From an uncultured Acetatifactor sp. (lineage in GTDB: Bacteria > Bacillota > Clostridia > Lachnospirales > Lachnospiraceae), in assembly GCA_949840885.1 (NCBI GenBank), contig CATKYJ010000008.1, positions 1 through 64,000 of the forward strand: DNA of 64,000 nucleotides. Reading direction: 5' to 3'. Position numbers and translations under genes: made by a program. This document shows, in pieces, positions 61,224-64,000 of the stretch. How positions within the stretch are numbered: position 1 is the first letter of the stretch; the number at the start of each line of letters is the position of its first letter. The notes beneath the pieces are model-generated. The model made no database searches, was not told the DNA's origin, and saw nothing but the letters and a program-made list of their open reading frames with translations.

Positions 61224-62411
61224 ATGGAAAAGCATTTATTTACCTCAGAATCTGTGACAGAGGGACATCCCGACAAACTCTGCGACGCCGTGTCGGATGC
61301 CATCCTGGATGCCTGCATGGAGCAGGATCCTATGAGCCGTGTGGCCTGCGAGACCGCAAGCTGCACCGGCTTTGTACTGGTGACGGGTGAGATCACCACA
61401 ACAGCCAATCTGGATATTCCTGCCATTGTGAGAAAGACCGTGAATGAGATCGGATACAATGATTCCAAAGTGGGATTCGATGGGAACACCTGTGCCGTCA
61501 TGGTGGCGCTGGATAAGCAGTCCCCGGACATCGCCATGGGCGTGGACAGGGCCCTGGAGGCCAGAGAAGCCCAGATGACGGACGAGCAGCTGGAGGCCAT
61601 CGGCGCCGGAGACCAGGGCATGATGTTCGGTTATGCTACCAATGAGACACCGGAACTGATGCCCTACCCTATCTCTCTGGCCCACAAGCTGGCAAGGCAA
61701 TTGGCGAAAGTCCGCAAGGACGGCACCCTCTCCTATCTGCGCCCGGACGGCAAGAGCCAGGTGTCCGTGGAGTACGATGAGAACGGAAAGCCCATCCGCT
61801 TAGAGGCCGTGGTGCTCTCCACCCAGCATGACGAGAATGTGACCCAGGAGCAGATTCATGAGGATATCAAAAAATATGTCTTCGACCCCATTCTGCCCGG
61901 GGAACTGGTTGATGAAGACACTAAAATCTTCATCAATCCCACGGGACGTTTCGTCATCGGCGGGCCCCAGGGAGACGCAGGCCTCACCGGACGTAAGATT
62001 ATCGTCGACACTTACGGCGGAGCTGCCCGTCACGGCGGCGGCGCTTTCTCCGGCAAGGACTGCACGAAAGTGGACAGGAGCGCTGCCTACGCGGCCCGCT
62101 ACGTGGCCAAGAACATCGTGGCTGCCGGCCTGGCGGAGAAGTGCGAGATTCAGCTGTCCTACGCCATCGGCGTGGCTCAGCCCACTTCCATAATGGTGAG
62201 CACATTCGGCACAGGGAAAGTAAGCAACGAGAAGCTGGAGGAGATCATCCGGGAGAACTTTGATCTGCGCCCCGCGGGCATCATCAAGATGCTTGACCTG
62301 CGCAGGCCCATCTACCGCCAGACAGCAGCCTACGGCCACTTTGGCAGGGATGATGTGGCGCTGCCCTGGGAGGCCACGGACAGGGCGGAGGTTCTGAAGA
62401 AATATCTGTAA
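61224..62411 (+). CDS. metK: S-adenosylmethionine synthase
   Basis: A 395-residue MAT enzyme that makes SAM from methionine and ATP. Signatures are [18 protein letters not shown] near the start, [12 protein letters not shown], and the P-loop-like [29 protein letters not shown] lies just upstream of the ATG. It is under the SAM-I riboswitch directly before it. The gene is complete and of the standard length. Confidence 0.97.
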   Translation: MEKHLFTSESVTEGHPDKLCDAVSDAILDACMEQDPMSRVACETASCTGFVLVTGEITTTANLDIPAIVRKTVNEIGYNDSKVGFDGNTCAVMVALDKQSPDIAMGVDRALEAREAQMTDEQLEAIGAGDQGMMFGYATNETPELMPYPISLAHKLARQLAKVRKDGTLSYLRPDGKSQVSVEYDENGKPIRLEAVVLSTQHDENVTQEQIHEDIKKYVFDPILPGELVDEDTKIFINPTGRFVIGGPQGDAGLTGRKIIVDTYGGAARHGGGAFSGKDCTKVDRSAAYAARYVAKNIVAAGLAEKCEIQLSYAIGVAQPTSIMVSTFGTGKVSNEKLEEIIRENFDLRPAGIIKMLDLRRPIYRQTAAYGHFGRDDVALPWEATDRAEVLKKYL

Positions 62412-62427
62412 TACTGGGAGACGGAAA

Positions 62428-62484
62428 ATGCAGAGAAAGAGACAGCTTTATCTGGACGGAATCAGAGTGGGGGGGCCGGGATGA
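62428..62484 (+). other. Detached N-terminal segment of the acyltransferase gene, with a G7 tract
   Basis: An 18-codon frame starts at an ATG preceded by GGGAG and reads MQRKRQLYLDGIRVGG. This is the expected N-terminus of an acyltransferase-3 protein (YLDGIR motif). It stops at TGA (62482-62484), which overlaps the next frame's ATG as ATGA. The run of seven G at 62469-62475 is where the frame breaks; one extra G would join the two parts into one protein with GGAGMIVMLH at the junction. Confidence 0.75.
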
Positions 62485-63431
62485 TTGTGATGCTCCACAC
62501 CATGAGCAATTCGATGAATGCAGGCGGATTTTATGTTTCGGATTTCCGTATACAGGTGTGGTATGTCCTGCACCAGTTCCTGTTTACGGCTGTCCCCCTG
62601 TTCATTATGGCTACCGGAGTCGTTTTTTTATCCACAGGGCGCTCCTGCGGCTACAGGGACATGGGGAGGTATATTGCCAGAATCGTATGCTGTATCCTGT
62701 TTTTCGGAGCTCTGTTTTATGTGGCGCGGATGTTGGTAGAAAGGAATCCGTTCGGGCCTGCGGACCTGGTCCTGGCTATCCTTCAGGACAATACATGGTC
62801 ACATATGTGGTATCTGTACCGTTTGCTGGGACTCTACTGTTTTATGCCGTTATTGTGGGCTTTCATGAATGTCTCAAAGATGTGGGAACAGATTGTTTTT
62901 GCAGGGGCATTATTGTTTTTTGCCTCTGTCTATCCCTATGTCTGCGGGATGTTGGGATTTATTCCGGCCAGGATTCTGCCTGTTTCCGGCACATGGCTTT
63001 TCTGTGCTGTGGCGGGGGGGATCCTGGGCAGGATTCCCGTCAAAAAAATGAGAAAATACCGGGTTCTGATTCTGGCAGGGATTCTGGCAGGCCTTGGAGG
63101 AGTAGTCTGGGAAGGGATGCGGCAGACGGTGATGTCGGAGGAGCACCCTTTCTTGCTGTTTCTGGCGATGAGCCTGTTTGCCGGGATGAAGCTTTGGTGC
63201 GGTGAAAAGGAAAGTTTCCCCGGGATGGAGAAACTGGCCGCAAATATGCTGGGCGTATACATTATCCATCCTGTGTTCATTCATACATGCGTGAAAGTGC
63301 TGAGGTTTAACCCCCAGCTTTATCTGCCGGTGTTGACCGTCCCGCTGACAGCGGCGGCGATTTATGCCCTGACAGTGGCAACGGTGTGGTTTTTGCGCAA
63401 AATTCCGATTGTCAGAAGATATCTACTGTGA
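62481..63431 (+). CDS. Acyltransferase family 3 membrane protein, main part after a frame break
   Basis: A 316-residue integral membrane protein with about ten hydrophobic spans, matching the acyltransferase-3 (OafA/WecH) family, which O-acetylates sugars or wall polymers. MIVMLHTMSNSMNA has the catalytic-type His near the start; the end is LRKIPIVRRYLL. The family N-terminus (YLDGIR) is in the preceding 18-codon frame, separated by a one-base shift at a G7 tract. So the gene is frameshifted, phase-variable or affected by a sequencing error; reinitiation at ATGA is a further option. It follows metK by 70 bp. Confidence 0.75.
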   Translation: MIVMLHTMSNSMNAGGFYVSDFRIQVWYVLHQFLFTAVPLFIMATGVVFLSTGRSCGYRDMGRYIARIVCCILFFGALFYVARMLVERNPFGPADLVLAILQDNTWSHMWYLYRLLGLYCFMPLLWAFMNVSKMWEQIVFAGALLFFASVYPYVCGMLGFIPARILPVSGTWLFCAVAGGILGRIPVKKMRKYRVLILAGILAGLGGVVWEGMRQTVMSEEHPFLLFLAMSLFAGMKLWCGEKESFPGMEKLAANMLGVYIIHPVFIHTCVKVLRFNPQLYLPVLTVPLTAAAIYALTVATVWFLRKIPIVRRYLL

Positions 63432-63461
63432 AATTCCCCTGTAATCTTTTTCACCCAAATC

Positions 63462-63490
63462 TTTACAAACCTCCTGAATTTCAGTATAGT
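63462..63490 (+). promoter_or_regulatory. Promoter of the dnaE gene
   Basis: TTTACA (63462-63467), 17-bp spacer, TATAGT (63485-63490), about 48 bp before the start codon. Confidence 0.7.
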
Positions 63491-63537
63491 ATATCGTAGG
63501 CAAGTTTGTTTGCAGAAGACAAAAGGAGGTTCCTTAT

Positions 63538-64000
63538 ATGGCATTCGTGCATCTTCACGTCCACACAGAATACTCTCTTCTGGACGGTTCCAATAAAATA
63601 AAAGAATACGTCGCCCGTGTGAAAGAACTGGGCATGGACAGCGCCGCCATCACGGATCACGGCGTCATGTACGGTGTCATCGATTTCTACCGGGCGGCCA
63701 AGGAGGCGGGCATCAACCCGGTTATCGGCTGCGAAGTCTATGTGGCTCCGAATTCCCGCTTCGACAAGGAGACCATCGGCGGTGAGGATAGATACTACCA
63801 TCTTGTCTTACTGGCAGAGAACAACACCGGCTACGCCAATCTGATGAAGATCGTAAGCCGAGGTTTTACGGAAGGATATTACTACAGGCCCCGGGTGGAC
63901 ATGGAAGTCCTGAACCGCTACCATGATGGGTTAATCGCCCTGTCGGCCTGCCTGGCGGGAGAGGTGCAGCGCTATATCGCAAAGAACCTGCCGGATGAGG
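63538..64000 (+). CDS. dnaE: DNA polymerase III alpha subunit, N-terminal part (runs off the window)
   Basis: The open frame starts at ATG 63538, 9 bases after AAAGGAGG, and is still open at the window end, giving 154 residues. It begins with the PHP domain of bacterial replicative polymerases: HLHVHTEYSLLDGSNKI, AITDHGVMYGVIDFY, and LVLLAENNTGYANLMKIVS. The metal-binding histidine pairs (HLHVH) are intact. The catalytic core lies beyond the window. It is probably the replicative DnaE rather than PolC, which also carries an exonuclease insertion; that cannot be confirmed here. Confidence 0.93.
   Translation, partial: MAFVHLHVHTEYSLLDGSNKIKEYVARVKELGMDSAAITDHGVMYGVIDFYRAAKEAGINPVIGCEVYVAPNSRFDKETIGGEDRYYHLVLLAENNTGYANLMKIVSRGFTEGYYYRPRVDMEVLNRYHDGLIALSACLAGEVQRYIAKNLPDE

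Overview
The window looks like a chromosomal segment from a Gram-positive, low-motility gut-type Clostridium relative, most likely family Lachnospiraceae. The grounds are T-box leaders on metG and pheST, an S-box (SAM-I) leader on metK, strong AGGAGG ribosome binding sites, LplABC/YesMN-type sugar uptake cassettes without a dedicated ATPase, BspA-type leucine-rich repeats and a small alarmone synthetase. The assignment rests on gene families and style, not on a database match. Most of the window is fairly GC-rich. One block, about 16.0-19.5 kb, is clearly AT-rich and reads as acquired DNA.

Layout. 0-15.8 kb: carbohydrate uptake and cleavage. A type B carboxylesterase faces a first permease/permease/binding-lipoprotein cassette, then a large GH3 glycosidase, a second such cassette, and a YesN/YesM two-component pair that probably controls one or both. 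15.8-19.5 kb: a compact defence island with a BglII-family restriction enzyme, an MT-A70 adenine methyltransferase and an AIPR abortive-infection protein. 19.5-21.7 kb: metG with a Met-specifier T-box. 21.8-27.9 kb: a LacI regulator divergent from a catabolic operon (split AtuA protein, CaiB-type CoA transferase, carboxylesterase). 28.0-32.1 kb: pheS-pheT with a Phe-specifier T-box.

32-39.4 kb: a small membrane protein, PdxA-like dehydrogenase, HelD-like helicase, AlkD-like protein, a BtrH-like protein and a short AraC regulator. 39.6-45.8 kb: a VWA/DUF2201 protein, metallo-beta-lactamase-fold hydrolase, MoxR-type AAA+ ATPase, YdcF-like membrane protein and leucine-rich repeat protein. 46-48.6 kb: UDP-sugar pyrophosphorylase and galE. 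48.7-53.8 kb: TrhA/hemolysin III, small alarmone synthetase, a coiled-coil membrane protein, flavin reductase and an M23/LysM/G5 cell-wall hydrolase. 53.9-60.8 kb: murA, a transglutaminase lipoprotein and a reduced type IV pilus operon (PilC, four pilin-like or membrane-anchored small proteins, PilT). 60.8-64 kb: SAM riboswitch-metK, an acyltransferase with a poly-G frame break, and the start of dnaE.

Most unusual points: the restriction/methylation/AIPR triad; the MoxR-VWA-MBL-LRR neighbourhood; the pilus operon with PilT but no PilB here; three exact 18-nt repeats in the metK leader; the G7 tract at the start of the acyltransferase; the split AtuA operon; and several long palindromic intergenic elements.
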